IMG/VR virus record: IMGVR_UViG_3300026512_000034
Span: 1-39,444 of that record
DNA from: a virus
DNA: 39,444 nucleotides
Reading direction: 5' to 3' (one strand)
A program made the position numbers and the translations under genes. The number at the start of each line of letters is the position of its first letter. Position 1 is the first letter of the stretch. Shown here in pieces: positions 1 to 7,079 of this stretch. The notes under the pieces are model-generated. The model saw only the letters and a list, made by a program, of their open reading frames with translations, ran no database searches and was not told where the DNA came from.

Positions 1-37
1 CAGTCATTCGGGGGTTCGAGTCCCTCCACCCCATCCA
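1..37 (+). tRNA. 3' end of a tRNA gene, probably tRNA-Gln (partial)
   Basis: The window opens inside a tRNA. A T-arm is visible (stem 10-14 / 22-26 around the loop TTCGAGT), followed by the 3' acceptor strand CACCCCA (27-33), a discriminator T and an encoded CCA (35-37). The matching 5' acceptor strand would be TGGGGTG, typical of bacterial tRNA-Gln, but the anticodon lies outside the window, so the isotype is an inference. It sits 11 bp before tRNA-fMet and is probably in the same tRNA cluster. Confidence 0.75.
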
Positions 38-48
38 CTTTCTTCTGT

Positions 49-127
<79 letters not shown>

Positions 128-162
128 TAAACCTCCTAAAATTCGAACTTCAAAGCACTTTA

Positions 163-220
163 AAAAACTTAAGTTTTTCTTTGTGTACCCTGAAAAATCG
201 TGTGTGTACCCTGGGTACAT
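163..220. promoter_or_regulatory. Candidate integrase arm-type sites next to attL
   Basis: GTGTACCCTG occurs twice (183-192 and 204-213), the second running into an inverted copy (GTACCC/GGGTAC, 206-218). The same motif recurs near attR (39129-39173). Inside the integrase reading frame these repeats encode the odd C-terminal tail with repeated QGT. A perfect 16-bp AT-rich palindrome, AAAAACTTAAGTTTTT (163-178), spans the integrase stop codon. Repeated short motifs beside both att cores are what tyrosine integrases use as arm sites; the assignment is by position and recurrence only. Confidence 0.55.
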
Positions 221-1287
221 GGATCACACGTTAGATCGATGTCTCGATCGATCGTAAGCTGTTCTCCTCTGACATACTTCGCGTAAGTCGTCAGAATCAT
301 CTGAGGGCTTGAATGCCCCACCAGTCTCGCCAGGTCCATCACTTTTATTTTCCCGCTGTTGAGCATCTTCACGATGAACGTGTGCCTTGTATCGTGTACT
401 CGGTGAGGTACGCCGATCTGCTTTAAAAAACGCAGTGCGTTCAGTGAACTGATATCCCGCAGCGGCGAACCGTCGTCTTTTGAGAACAGGTAGAGCGACC
501 TTTTTGATTTTGCTGCTGCTATCTGGGCTTCGATGTACGGAACCGCTCCTTGAAGCAGTGGGACTGTTCTCGCCGATGTCGCAGTCTTTGGCGTGGTGAT
601 GACGCCTTTCGTGATGTTTTTGTTGACGTTGATCGTCATCGACTCGAAGTTGATATCGTGAACGGTCAGCGCGATGATCTCCCCTGCCCGCATTCCAGTG
701 TTGAACGCAATGCCGAAGAAGTTGTGCAACTGCCCGGTCGAATGCCGAAGCACTTTGGCGATCTCTTCGTCACTGTATGGCGAAATGTCGCGTTTCGTGT
801 GCTTCGGTATCCTGATCTTTCCATCGAAAGGGTTCGAGTCTATCACGCCGTCATAGACCGCGATATCGAAAATTCCGCGAAAATCTGTGATATAATTTTT
901 TAAAGTTTTCGGCGACGCTTCGAAATTGAAAACCCAGTCTCGAAGCTCGGATATCTCTATTTTTGAAATATCTTTCTGCCCGAAAATCTTCACGATGCTT
1001 TCGACTCTTTTTTGGATTTCGGAGTATGTCTTGAGGTGCTCCTTTTCTCGAAGATATACTTCCGAAAACTCTTTCAGCCTGTTCTTCACCTCTTTTTTCG
1101 GCTTTACGAACTCTTTGGCTTCAAGACGTTTTTCAAGAGCCGGCAGCACTTTCTCTTTCAGATACTTCCTGTTTGCTGGCGTATCCTCTTTTCCGGTCGC
1201 CTTGACCACCTCTTTGCCGTTCGCCTCATATTTGACGTACAACATCCGCTTACCAGATCGCATCTTTCGGCTTTTGATGCTTGCCAT
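169..1287 (-). CDS. int: Tyrosine site-specific integrase
   Basis: Catalyses integration and excision between phage attP and the tRNA-fMet attB. The 372-residue length is normal. The N-terminal ~60 residues look like an arm-binding domain, residues ~70-160 a SAM-like core-binding domain, and the catalytic domain follows. The full active-site set is visible: R200 (GMRAGEI), K234, H298 and R301 (HDTRH), H325 (LVGHSS) and nucleophile Y335 (TTYAKY). The 3' end lies about 40 bp from attL, the usual arrangement. It is the last gene of the leftward early operon, after the excisionase-like gene. The last ~20 residues are low-complexity and overlap the presumed arm-type sites, so the DNA there probably serves two purposes. 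Confidence 0.96.
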   Translation of the reverse strand: MASIKSRKMRSGKRMLYVKYEANGKEVVKATGKEDTPANRKYLKEKVLPALEKRLEAKEFVKPKKEVKNRLKEFSEVYLREKEHLKTYSEIQKRVESIVKIFGQKDISKIEISELRDWVFNFEASPKTLKNYITDFRGIFDIAVYDGVIDSNPFDGKIRIPKHTKRDISPYSDEEIAKVLRHSTGQLHNFFGIAFNTGMRAGEIIALTVHDINFESMTINVNKNITKGVITTPKTATSARTVPLLQGAVPYIEAQIAAAKSKRSLYLFSKDDGSPLRDISSLNALRFLKQIGVPHRVHDTRHTFIVKMLNSGKIKVMDLARLVGHSSPQMILTTYAKYVRGEQLTIDRDIDLTCDPCTQGTHTIFQGTQRKT

Positions 1288-1289
1288 TG

Positions 1290-1318
1290 CAGTACCTTTC
1301 CGTACCTTCGCAACGGTA
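1290..1318. promoter_or_regulatory. GTACCTT repeats between xis-like gene and int
   Basis: GTACCTT appears twice in direct orientation (1292-1298 and 1302-1308), followed by an inverted GGTAC. The 13-mer GTTGCGAAGGTAC on the - strand here also occurs in the attR arm (39159-39171). This suggests a shared binding site for integrase or excisionase, or an autoregulatory operator over int. No experimental parallel is claimed. Confidence 0.4.
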
Positions 1319-1549
1319 CTATGATATCAGCTTTTCGACAAGATCGTCAACATCGTCCAGGCGCTCAGTTTCAGATATCAGAAATCTCTCAACCGCTTTG
1401 AGATTAATTCTGATGCCTCGCATCCACGGAAACTCTCCGTAATGGACCCCTTTTTTCAGGTGCCCTTCATCGATGCCTTTCTTGATGCGGCCTGGCGACA
1501 CACCGAAGTAGTGCGCCGCCTCACTGATGGATGCCCATGTCTGTTTCAT
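1319..1549 (-). CDS. Excisionase-like helix-turn-helix protein
   Basis: A 76-residue basic protein. The N-terminal half reads as a winged-helix/MerR-type helix-turn-helix: the segment ISEAAHYFGVSPGRIKKGI matches the start of helix-turn-helix excisionases, and a basic wing follows (GIRINLKAVERFL). It lies immediately upstream of the integrase in the same operon. That position and size fit a recombination directionality factor that bends att DNA and favours excision. It could instead be a small transcription regulator; no residue decides between the two. Confidence 0.65.
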   Translation of the reverse strand: MKQTWASISEAAHYFGVSPGRIKKGIDEGHLKKGVHYGEFPWMRGIRINLKAVERFLISETERLDDVDDLVEKLIS

Positions 1550-1576
1550 TGCGGCTCCTTAAAACGGTCCCCTCTT

Positions 1577-2626
1577 TTAGATTGGAAGTTCAGGCGTCGC
1601 CACCATCGCTCTGTATTCCGCGACCATCTGATTCAACCCTTCAGGATCGGCCATGATGGAATCGATATTTTCGGCGGTGATCCCGTAGTGCTGTACGAAT
1701 CCGTTGCAGTCGGTCCTTGAAAGCCCTGCCTGTATAAAGTCTGGATATTTTGCGGCCACGGCCGTACTGATCCCGTTTCTATCGGCCTTTTGCGAAGAGG
1801 TAGGAGCCACGCCAGTCTTTGCGCCAGTGGCTGCCGTAGACTTTGGGGCCTCCACTGTGGCATCAATGGCTTCCGTCTCTTTCGGTTTGGTCTGGATTTT
1901 ATTCAAATCAACTTCCGGCTCTTTTACCGGTTTCGCTTCAACATAATCCGTCTCTTCGACCACTTCTGCGGCCACAGCCTTCATGAGCCCGTCCCCCATC
2001 GGCAGCTTTTTTGCCAGCTTTTTGACGACTGTTTTAAGCGCCATTTCGATGAACCACTGTTTCCAAACGTCGCCGTCGGAGTTCTGTCCTGCCCTGCGGT
2101 GTTTGTCGATCAGTGCGCGGCTCATCACCTCTACCGCAGTTTCCTCGTTTGGGAGCTTAGCCACGGCGAATACGCATTTCAGGTGTTCTTTGGCCCATTT
2201 TGGATCATCGTCCATCCGATCATCAAAGTTAGGGCGGTAGATGATTTTCTCTTCCCACCCGTCGAAGCTGTAATCGAATTCGTCGCAATCGAATACCGCA
2301 AACTCCTTGATCTGGATACCGTATCGCGCTGCGATCTTTTTGTATCCTCGCGCCGATACGATCAGTTGTGCCAGCTTGCCGCCCTTTTTGGTTTTGAACG
2401 GTACCAGATATACTTCGGATGAAACCTTGTCGATATTCAGATCCAGCATTGCCACGGTTAGACATGATTTGACTACACTGTCCGGGTTGCATTGTGAGAG
2501 CTGATAGTCGGATGCTATTTCGACCGCCGCCGCGTAAAAGCGATCCGTCTTCTCTTTCGTGTTAAGAAGTGCCTTGATTTTTCCGTATTCGTTTTTCAGT
2601 TTTGATGCTACTATTTCGTTTGCCAT
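1577..2626 (-). CDS. recT: RecT-family single-strand annealing protein
   Basis: Binds ssDNA and anneals complementary strands, working with the exonuclease encoded just upstream to recombine phage DNA ends. The 349-residue protein has the RecT core at about residues 25-225, including LIVSARGYKKIAARYGI and the helix VWKQWFIEMALKTVVKKLAK, which are characteristic. After residue ~235 there is an acidic, threonine/alanine-rich linker and a small C-terminal domain (~290-349), the part that often contacts host partners. It follows the exonuclease gene by 9 bp. Confidence 0.93.
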   Translation of the reverse strand: MANEIVASKLKNEYGKIKALLNTKEKTDRFYAAAVEIASDYQLSQCNPDSVVKSCLTVAMLDLNIDKVSSEVYLVPFKTKKGGKLAQLIVSARGYKKIAARYGIQIKEFAVFDCDEFDYSFDGWEEKIIYRPNFDDRMDDDPKWAKEHLKCVFAVAKLPNEETAVEVMSRALIDKHRRAGQNSDGDVWKQWFIEMALKTVVKKLAKKLPMGDGLMKAVAAEVVEETDYVEAKPVKEPEVDLNKIQTKPKETEAIDATVEAPKSTAATGAKTGVAPTSSQKADRNGISTAVAAKYPDFIQAGLSRTDCNGFVQHYGITAENIDSIMADPEGLNQMVAEYRAMVATPELPI

Positions 2627-2635
2627 GTACTTCCC

Positions 2636-3367
2636 TTATAAAATTCCCAGCTGATCTCTTCGCCAGTTTGGTAGATCCATTGTCAGAAACGAGACCGCAT
2701 CCGAACCGCTCTTTTCATATTCCAGATACCCGTCGATCAGTTCCGAATAAGCCGCCCGTCCATCCTCGATCAAATCCTGCGTGACCTGATACGCAAACGG
2801 CTCGTTCGGCGATTCGCTGGGCACGACAAGAAACCCGAACGCTTTGGCCGGAAGCCCCGCCATGTTCATCGTGTCCAGATACCATGCCGCCTGAATGTGA
2901 TAGCCCAGTCGGTACGCGTCCGCTTCGAACTTTCTCGGATCGTTGTAGCGCGTCGTCTTCAGATCGTAGACGATACCGTTTGTTTTGTCGTAGGCGTCTA
3001 CGCGGACTTTTCTTGTGATGCCGTAGCTATCGTCTTCAATAATGACACTTACCTCATTGACGGTGTACCTTAAAATGTAGTCGAACATCAACCGTCCGTT
3101 GTGTGTCATTATGTCAAGCTTGTCGATGTTTGCATCTGAAAGAAGCGGAACGCGATACTTGTTTTCCAAAAGCCGCTCATGCAGGATAGTCCCCATTGTC
3201 AGCGCCGGGGACTCTATACGCTTCATCCGTTGCCGAAGCTTGTATAACTTGTAGCTTTTGAGCATCAGCTTCAGCCCGGACGCACTTATGCCCGGGTGAG
3301 CGTGATAGTCTTCGTTGCTCATGTCGTAGGAGACGGTAACTTTCGGCTCCAGGTCGATCTCGATCAT
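2636..3367 (-). CDS. RecE-type PD-(D/E)XK exonuclease
   Basis: Predicted 5'-3' dsDNA exonuclease producing 3' overhangs for RecT. The 243-residue protein begins with the family signature of RecE C-terminal nucleases (SNEDYHAHPGISASGLKLM), and the catalytic core follows: VDAYDKTNGIVYDLKTT carries the D...D-x-K triad at about residues 125-141. H63 in TILHERL is a further core residue. It is much shorter than E. coli RecE and corresponds to its C-terminal nuclease part, as in many phages. It overlaps the upstream gene by 4 bp (ATGA-type coupling). Confidence 0.9.
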   Translation of the reverse strand: MIEIDLEPKVTVSYDMSNEDYHAHPGISASGLKLMLKSYKLYKLRQRMKRIESPALTMGTILHERLLENKYRVPLLSDANIDKLDIMTHNGRLMFDYILRYTVNEVSVIIEDDSYGITRKVRVDAYDKTNGIVYDLKTTRYNDPRKFEADAYRLGYHIQAAWYLDTMNMAGLPAKAFGFLVVPSESPNEPFAYQVTQDLIEDGRAAYSELIDGYLEYEKSGSDAVSFLTMDLPNWRRDQLGIL

Positions 3368-4194
3368 GACACTTCCACCTGCACCCCGTTGAGGCGCGTG
3401 CCTTTGAGTTCCTCAACGACGAATGTACGCACTTTTTCAGGATCGTCCGTCCGCGCTTTTACGGTAAAACAGATGCGCCATGTTCCTGTCTCTTTTTCTA
3501 CCGGTGCAGATTGCTGAACCGTTGCCTTACTCAAAGCCTCTTTTTTGGCCTCTTCAACGGCGCGTTGTTTCTCCGCTTCCATTTTTCGCGCCAGATCGAT
3601 CTCTCTCTGCTTTGCCAGTTCTTCGGCTTCGAGACGTGCTTTCTCCGCGATTTCACGTTCGCGCTTGGCCTTCTCTTCGGCTTCGAGACGTGCCTTGAGG
3701 ATCTCGTTCTGTACTGCTGCCACCCGTGCGTCGATAGCCTCTTTCGTGGCCTTGTTCAGCTTTCCGGCAGATGTGACGCTTGAGAGCTTCGCCAGGTCAT
3801 TCACGATCACGGCTTCTGGATCGACGCCGACCTCTTCGCACTTCTGACGCTTGTATTCAAATACCAGATCAAGCACCATATCGAGCTTCTTCTGCTCGAA
3901 AACTTTAACCTGTGATTCGATGGATGCACGGCCCTCCTGGACGATGCTTTCAAGCTCTTTCTTTTCGGCCTTTAGACGATTGACCGGCTCCGATATCAGA
4001 TCGATATACTCTTTGTATTTGTCACCGATTGCCTTTTTGACCTTGTTGAGCGACGCCATGACCTTTTTCGCTTCGGCGACATTCGCTTCCGTAACTTCGA
4101 TGCTGTATTTTTCGACTTCATGCTTCAGGTGCGCTTTCACTTCGTCGAAGTTCGTCGAAACCTCACCCGCCGTATAATCGACGACGATGTTCAT
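3364..4194 (-). CDS. DUF1351-like coiled-coil phage protein
   Basis: A 276-residue protein of unknown function, found in many phages beside recombination genes. Residues ~5-110 contain the DUF1351-like start (SLNKVKKAIGDKYKEYIDLI). Residues ~160-225 are a highly charged continuous coiled coil (repeated EAEEKAKRER/EAEELAKQRE). The C-terminal ~45 residues (TWRICFTVKARTDDPEKVRT) form a small domain typical of the family. It probably supports RecE/RecT, but this is by association only. It overlaps both neighbours by 4 bp. Confidence 0.75.
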   Translation of the reverse strand: MNIVVDYTAGEVSTNFDEVKAHLKHEVEKYSIEVTEANVAEAKKVMASLNKVKKAIGDKYKEYIDLISEPVNRLKAEKKELESIVQEGRASIESQVKVFEQKKLDMVLDLVFEYKRQKCEEVGVDPEAVIVNDLAKLSSVTSAGKLNKATKEAIDARVAAVQNEILKARLEAEEKAKREREIAEKARLEAEELAKQREIDLARKMEAEKQRAVEEAKKEALSKATVQQSAPVEKETGTWRICFTVKARTDDPEKVRTFVVEELKGTRLNGVQVEVS

Positions 4195-4763
4195 GATGCC
4201 TCCCCCGCAATATCGAACATTTCGTTAAGCGTTATCGGCTTATTTTTCAACCGTTCTTCCGCGCGAATCATATGCGCGAACCGGCGAAGCATCCCGGCGG
4301 TCACTACGATTCGCATATCGTCGTCGAGCTTGTCGAATTTCTCGTCGGTCATTCCGATGGGCGATACCGGCTCCGGCTCCTCTTCGACGGTAAACGGCTC
4401 TTTTTGTTTGAGCGTCGCATCATCATCAGCCAGATCCTCGGCCCCCTGTGCAGTGGTTTCGGGATCTGTCTGTTTGATCGTTGTTTGATTTGATTCATTT
4501 TTTGTCAAAAGCTTTTCGACACTTTCGTTCGTCACACCGCCGTTTCCGTCCCCGACCAAGTTGCCTTTTCCCATCTGGATTTTGACTGCCTTGACGCTCT
4601 TGTATCCAAGTTTTTCCCGTGCTTCTTCGATTGTCATGTTGTTCCTTTTCGCATAGCTTTCTATTACTGCCTCAGCGCCTTTACGTGTGAACGTTTCGCG
4701 TTTGGCTACCTCCTCCAGTTCGTTCAGCGATCCTGGCTGTTTCACAATATTTATTTCGTTCAT
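4191..4763 (-). CDS. Hypothetical acidic early protein
   Basis: No family recognised. The start chosen is the ATG at 4763 because GAGAGG lies 8 nt upstream and because that ATG overlaps the stop of the preceding 43-residue ORF (ATGA); longer upstream starts lack such support. The ~190-residue product has a helical N-terminal part (residues ~5-60), a Q/T/D/E-rich acidic linker (~85-135) and a short helical C-terminus. It sits in the recombination operon between a DUF1351-like gene and tiny membrane ORFs. Confidence 0.7.
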   Translation of the reverse strand: MNEINIVKQPGSLNELEEVAKRETFTRKGAEAVIESYAKRNNMTIEEAREKLGYKSVKAVKIQMGKGNLVGDGNGGVTNESVEKLLTKNESNQTTIKQTDPETTAQGAEDLADDDATLKQKEPFTVEEEPEPVSPIGMTDEKFDKLDDDMRIVVTAGMLRRFAHMIRAEERLKNKPITLNEMFDIAGEAS

Positions 4764-4891
4764 CTGTATTTTCCTCTCCATACATCCCTGATTTTCCGTT
4801 TCGCCATCCATTCGCCGATCATTTTTGCCAAGAATCCAAGCGGCGGGGCGATCAGCATTACCACTGCGATTGTTGCGAGAATTTCTTCCAT
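4760..4891 (-). CDS. 43-residue single-span membrane peptide
   Basis: Begins at an ATG (4891) with GTGAGGA about 8 nt upstream and ends in TGA overlapping the next start (ATGA). The product starts MEEILATIAVVMLIAPPLGF, one hydrophobic span at residues ~4-22, followed by a basic tail (MAKRKIRDVWRGKYR), so it is probably N-out/C-in. Function unknown. Tight coupling on both sides supports that it is translated. Confidence 0.6.
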   Translation of the reverse strand: MEEILATIAVVMLIAPPLGFLAKMIGEWMAKRKIRDVWRGKYR

Positions 4892-5025
4892 TATTGCGTC
4901 CTCACTTTCCAAAGTGATATAATTTCACGTACTTCTTCCAGTACACCTATTACCAGTGCGCGACCCGCCAAGATTGCCGCACTGGTCACCATAACTGCCT
5001 GTCCAACATCACTTACCGTTTCCAT
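4891..5025 (-). CDS. 44-residue hydrophobic small protein
   Basis: ATG at 5025 inside the end of the upstream gene; the TAA stop overlaps the next start (TAATG). The product has a moderately hydrophobic stretch (residues ~8-30, including AVMVTSAAILAGRALVIGVL) and an amphipathic tail. Together with the next 43-residue ORF it makes two consecutive tiny membrane-type proteins. No family recognised. Confidence 0.55.
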   Translation of the reverse strand: METVSDVGQAVMVTSAAILAGRALVIGVLEEVREIISLWKVRTQ

Positions 5026-5209
5026 GCAATCTCTCTTTCAACGCTTCATTCTCTTCGGCGAGACGTCTGTTTTGATATTCGAGCGTAAAAATGATCTGCT
5101 GAGCAGTTGCCGACCATGTTCGAAACATCATTTCAATACTCTCTATCTGGTTTTTCACCTGCCTGATCATGCTTTCGAGCGTCTGGATCTCTTCGTTTGG
5201 AACCTCCAT
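5009..5209 (-). CDS. Small coiled-coil early protein
   Basis: 66 residues, almost wholly helical, with heptad spacing (EEIQTLESMIRQVKNQIESI and YQNRRLAEENEALKERL). Function unknown; it resembles the small coiled-coil proteins common in phage early operons. It begins where the upstream gene stops (shared base 5209) and overlaps the following ORF by 17 bp. Confidence 0.6.
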   Translation of the reverse strand: MEVPNEEIQTLESMIRQVKNQIESIEMMFRTWSATAQQIIFTLEYQNRRLAEENEALKERLHGNGK

Positions 5210-5400
5210 TACGAAACATCCTCGTGCATCTCTTCGAAAAACGCATCGATAGCGGCAACCAGATCGTCTTCATCGTCCCGCAGAAGCGTTTCGATGTACT
5301 CCAGAAACTCGAGCGCCAAATCGCTGTTTCGTATATGCCGAAGCTTGTCGGCTGCCTGCCTGTTTTTGTACTGTGTTATGGTTAAGGTCTGAATTTCCAT
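5209..5400 (-). CDS. Hypothetical acidic early protein (63 aa)
   Basis: The start is set at ATG 5400 because GGAGGA lies 5 nt upstream; an ATG four codons earlier would bury that ribosome site. The product is acidic and helical with the cluster LLRDDEDDLVAAIDAFFEEM. Unknown function. Translation is probably coupled to the 34-residue ORF that overlaps its 5' end. Confidence 0.6.
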   Translation of the reverse strand: MEIQTLTITQYKNRQAADKLRHIRNSDLALEFLEYIETLLRDDEDDLVAAIDAFFEEMHEDVS

Positions 5401-5486
5401 GATTTCCTCCATCTGATGTCATACACGAACCCGTATCTTGTACAGGCTATGAAGCTGTCACGCTTTTTCCTTACGATTTTCAACAT
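5382..5486 (-). CDS. 34-residue basic leader-type ORF
   Basis: ATG at 5486 is preceded by GGAGG at a 6-nt gap. The ORF ends in TAA inside the next gene, whose ribosome site it covers. The product is basic (MLKIVRKKRDSFIACTRYGF...). It would be the first translated ORF of the leftward recombination operon. It may be a coding leader peptide or a real small protein. Confidence 0.4.
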   Translation of the reverse strand: MLKIVRKKRDSFIACTRYGFVYDIRWRKSWKFRP

Positions 5487-5525
5487 TGTTGACCTCCATG
5501 GGCAAAAACGCCCAACAACACCCAA

Positions 5526-5641
5526 CCAAGCACACCTCTAAAAGTTCAATTTATTAGGAGTCGGTAGCCCATGCTCTAAAAAAGGAAACAGATATAGCAG
5601 TTGCCGCCGCTTTCGTAATGCGGCGTTGCGGGTGTGCTTGG
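5526..5641. other. Structured intergenic segment (candidate RNA element)
   Basis: Perfect 11-bp inverted repeats CCAAGCACACC (5526-5536) and GGTGTGCTTGG (5631-5641) enclose 94 bp that include a second stem, CGCCGC/GCGGCG (5605-5610 / 5620-5625, 9-nt loop). No convincing coding sequence covers it. As part of the leftward operon's leader it would fold into a closed domain upstream of the 34-residue ORF. On the + strand it would lie upstream of the promoter at 5651-5680. Either a leader RNA or an independent ncRNA is possible. No reverse transcriptase is nearby, so a retron is unlikely. Confidence 0.4.
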
Positions 5642-5650
5642 GTAAGTGTT

Positions 5651-5706
5651 TTGCGGTTTCATTGTGAGTGGTGTTATAATTATGTTGCAAGCCACCATAA
5701 CACCAC
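5651..5706 (+). promoter_or_regulatory. Promoter/operator copy A with 10-bp dyad
   Basis: Rightward sigma-70-like promoter: TTGCGG (5651-5656), 18 bp, TATAAT (5675-5680). The -10 lies inside an exact inverted repeat, GTGGTGTTAT (5668-5677) / ATAACACCAC (5697-5706). Much of it (TGTTATAAT, TGTTGCA, CATAACAC) is repeated in the same order at 5864-5898. A dyad spanning the -10 and start site is a classic repressor site. Downstream (5707-5860) no gene is visible but hairpins are, for example ACCTC...GAGGT enclosing ACCG/CGGT at about 5750-5776. Confidence 0.5.
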
Positions 5707-5863
5707 CCATCATAAAACCTCGAAAGGTGATAACGCTTAAAACCTCTACCGGGCTCGGTCTCGAGGTCTCTTAGCTTAGCCATGAGACGGCATCCGCCGC
5801 CTGCTCTCCTGCACCGCATGGCCTGTATGTGAAATATCTCGTGAAGTCCACGGCGGGCCCCTC

Positions 5864-5898
5864 TGTTATAATGGTGTTGCACAAAATCCCATAACACA
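5864..5898 (+). promoter_or_regulatory. Promoter/operator copy B, drives the membrane moron
   Basis: TATAAT at 5867-5872 is followed, within 45 bp, by the ATG of the rightward membrane gene at 5911. TGTTAT (5864-5869) and ATAACA (5891-5896) form a dyad with a 21-bp spacer, and the block shares TGTTATAAT, TGTTGCA and CATAACAC with copy A. No good -35 is seen. Inferred: one regulator controls both sites. Confidence 0.5.
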
Positions 5899-5910
5899 AA
5901 AGAGCCCGTG

Positions 5911-6291
5911 ATGGACTTGTCGTGGTCCAAAAATCTCGATACGAAAAGGTGGTGGAACATGCTGATTGTCATTGGGGCGTTTCTCGTCGGACTCGCTTTC
6001 GGATTTCCCCAGGATTTCATCGATCCTCGCGCGGTCTTCTTTTTCGGCCTCTTTCTGCTGGCGCTCGGCCTCGGGGAGGCGGCGAACCATCAGGAGGTCG
6101 AAAAGTACGAAAAAGGCCGCATCGCGCTGGTCAACCCGCTGACCGGAAAAGAAAAGGGCGGCATCGACAACATGCGCGTCAAAAAAGGGACGCACTACGT
6201 GCGGCGCCCCGTTTTTATAGGCGTCGTGCTCGATGCGCTGTCGCTTATCTTTCTATCCCTCAGCATCTTTGTTTTCGTCAAGACGTTCTAA
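5911..6291 (+). CDS. Three-span membrane protein (moron)
   Basis: Rightward gene between leftward operons, with its own promoter/operator. ATG 5911 is preferred over a GTG one codon earlier. The 126-residue product has hydrophobic spans at about 16-36, 42-58 and 103-124, with a polar cytoplasmic-type loop between the second and third (KYEKGRIALVNPLTGKEKGG). No family recognised. Single membrane genes with a private promoter in prophages are often lysogen-expressed superinfection-exclusion or host-modifying factors; that role is inference. Its 3' end overlaps the antirepressor gene end by 4 bp (convergent). Confidence 0.75.
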   Translation: MDLSWSKNLDTKRWWNMLIVIGAFLVGLAFGFPQDFIDPRAVFFFGLFLLALGLGEAANHQEVEKYEKGRIALVNPLTGKEKGGIDNMRVKKGTHYVRRPVFIGVVLDALSLIFLSLSIFVFVKTF

Positions 6292-7079
6292 ACAAATTCT
6301 AAAAGATCATGAGCCGACGGCTCGACGGGCGGCCCGGCGGGGCGGCCTACGAAACGTCGAAGCAGGCGTAGAACGCTTAGCCTTTCCGTCGTTTGTGCCG
6401 CCTCCTCTTTTCTGAACGCTTCTACGATCTTTTGGGCCAGGGCGATCTGGCCCTTGCCGGTGATCTTGGTGGTGAACTTCTGGTGTGCGCCGGTGCTGCC
6501 CGCAAACGTCTGGGTCGTCACCTCGAACCATCCGTTGTCGATGTACTTCTGGTACGGCACGTTGTGTCGCGTGCCGCCGGTGATGAGATAGCCGTTTTCC
6601 CGCAGATGTTCAAAAAGCCGGTTCTGCCCGATCTTTACCCCTTCCGCGTCGCTGAGCAGCTTGGCGTAGGTGCCGATGAGCACGCTGTCGACGGAGGCCT
6701 CGACCGTCTTGGCGAAACTCACCAGCGGTTTTTGCTCCCGGATCGTCTCTTCGACCTTTTCGGGGGTCAGGTAGCCGCCGTGTTTGCGGATGTCGGGCAG
6801 TACCTCGTGGGTGACCCAGCGTTTGAATTTTTTGGCTTCGGGTTTGTTGCTTCTGAGTATCAAAGAGTACAAGCCGCTTTCATTGATCATCAAAATTGTC
6901 CCGCCACGCTCTAACGATTCGTTATAGCGGTCATCCTCATCAACATGATCGCTGATTGCTTTTGAAGTATTGCTATATCCCAGCGCACTGCACACATCCT
7001 TCGCCACGAACCAGGGCTCCCCGTCGATAAGCCCGCCTCGAATCTGCACGCCGTTGTTTTTGAATATCTCAAGGTTCAT
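6288..7079 (-). CDS. BRO-N / ANT-type phage antirepressor
   Basis: The start is ATG 7079, behind a strong AAGGAGG site and overlapping the stop of the upstream gene. Of 263 residues, ~1-105 form a BRO-N domain (GEPWFVAKDVCSALGYSNTS, then RWVTHEVLPDIRKHGGYLTP). Residues ~115-235 form an ANT/KilA-C-like DNA-binding domain (RLFEHLRENGYLITGG, with KFTTKITGKGQIALAQKI). Such proteins counteract or replace prophage repressors. It is co-transcribed with the Cro-like gene and divergent from the CI-like repressor, as expected for a lytic-side regulator. The C-terminal ~30 residues are R/P-rich and unlike the family. Confidence 0.85.
   Translation of the reverse strand: MNLEIFKNNGVQIRGGLIDGEPWFVAKDVCSALGYSNTSKAISDHVDEDDRYNESLERGGTILMINESGLYSLILRSNKPEAKKFKRWVTHEVLPDIRKHGGYLTPEKVEETIREQKPLVSFAKTVEASVDSVLIGTYAKLLSDAEGVKIGQNRLFEHLRENGYLITGGTRHNVPYQKYIDNGWFEVTTQTFAGSTGAHQKFTTKITGKGQIALAQKIVEAFRKEEAAQTTERLSVLRLLRRFVGRPAGPPVEPSAHDLLEFV

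Noticed and set aside
5526-5641. Retron-like ncRNA because of the closing inverted repeats
   Set aside because: No reverse transcriptase or retron effector gene anywhere in the window.
5538-6020. A 160-codon open frame on - across the 5.5-6.0 kb control region
   Set aside because: It runs antisense through the membrane moron's start and both promoter dyads, has no ribosome site and composition unlike its neighbours.
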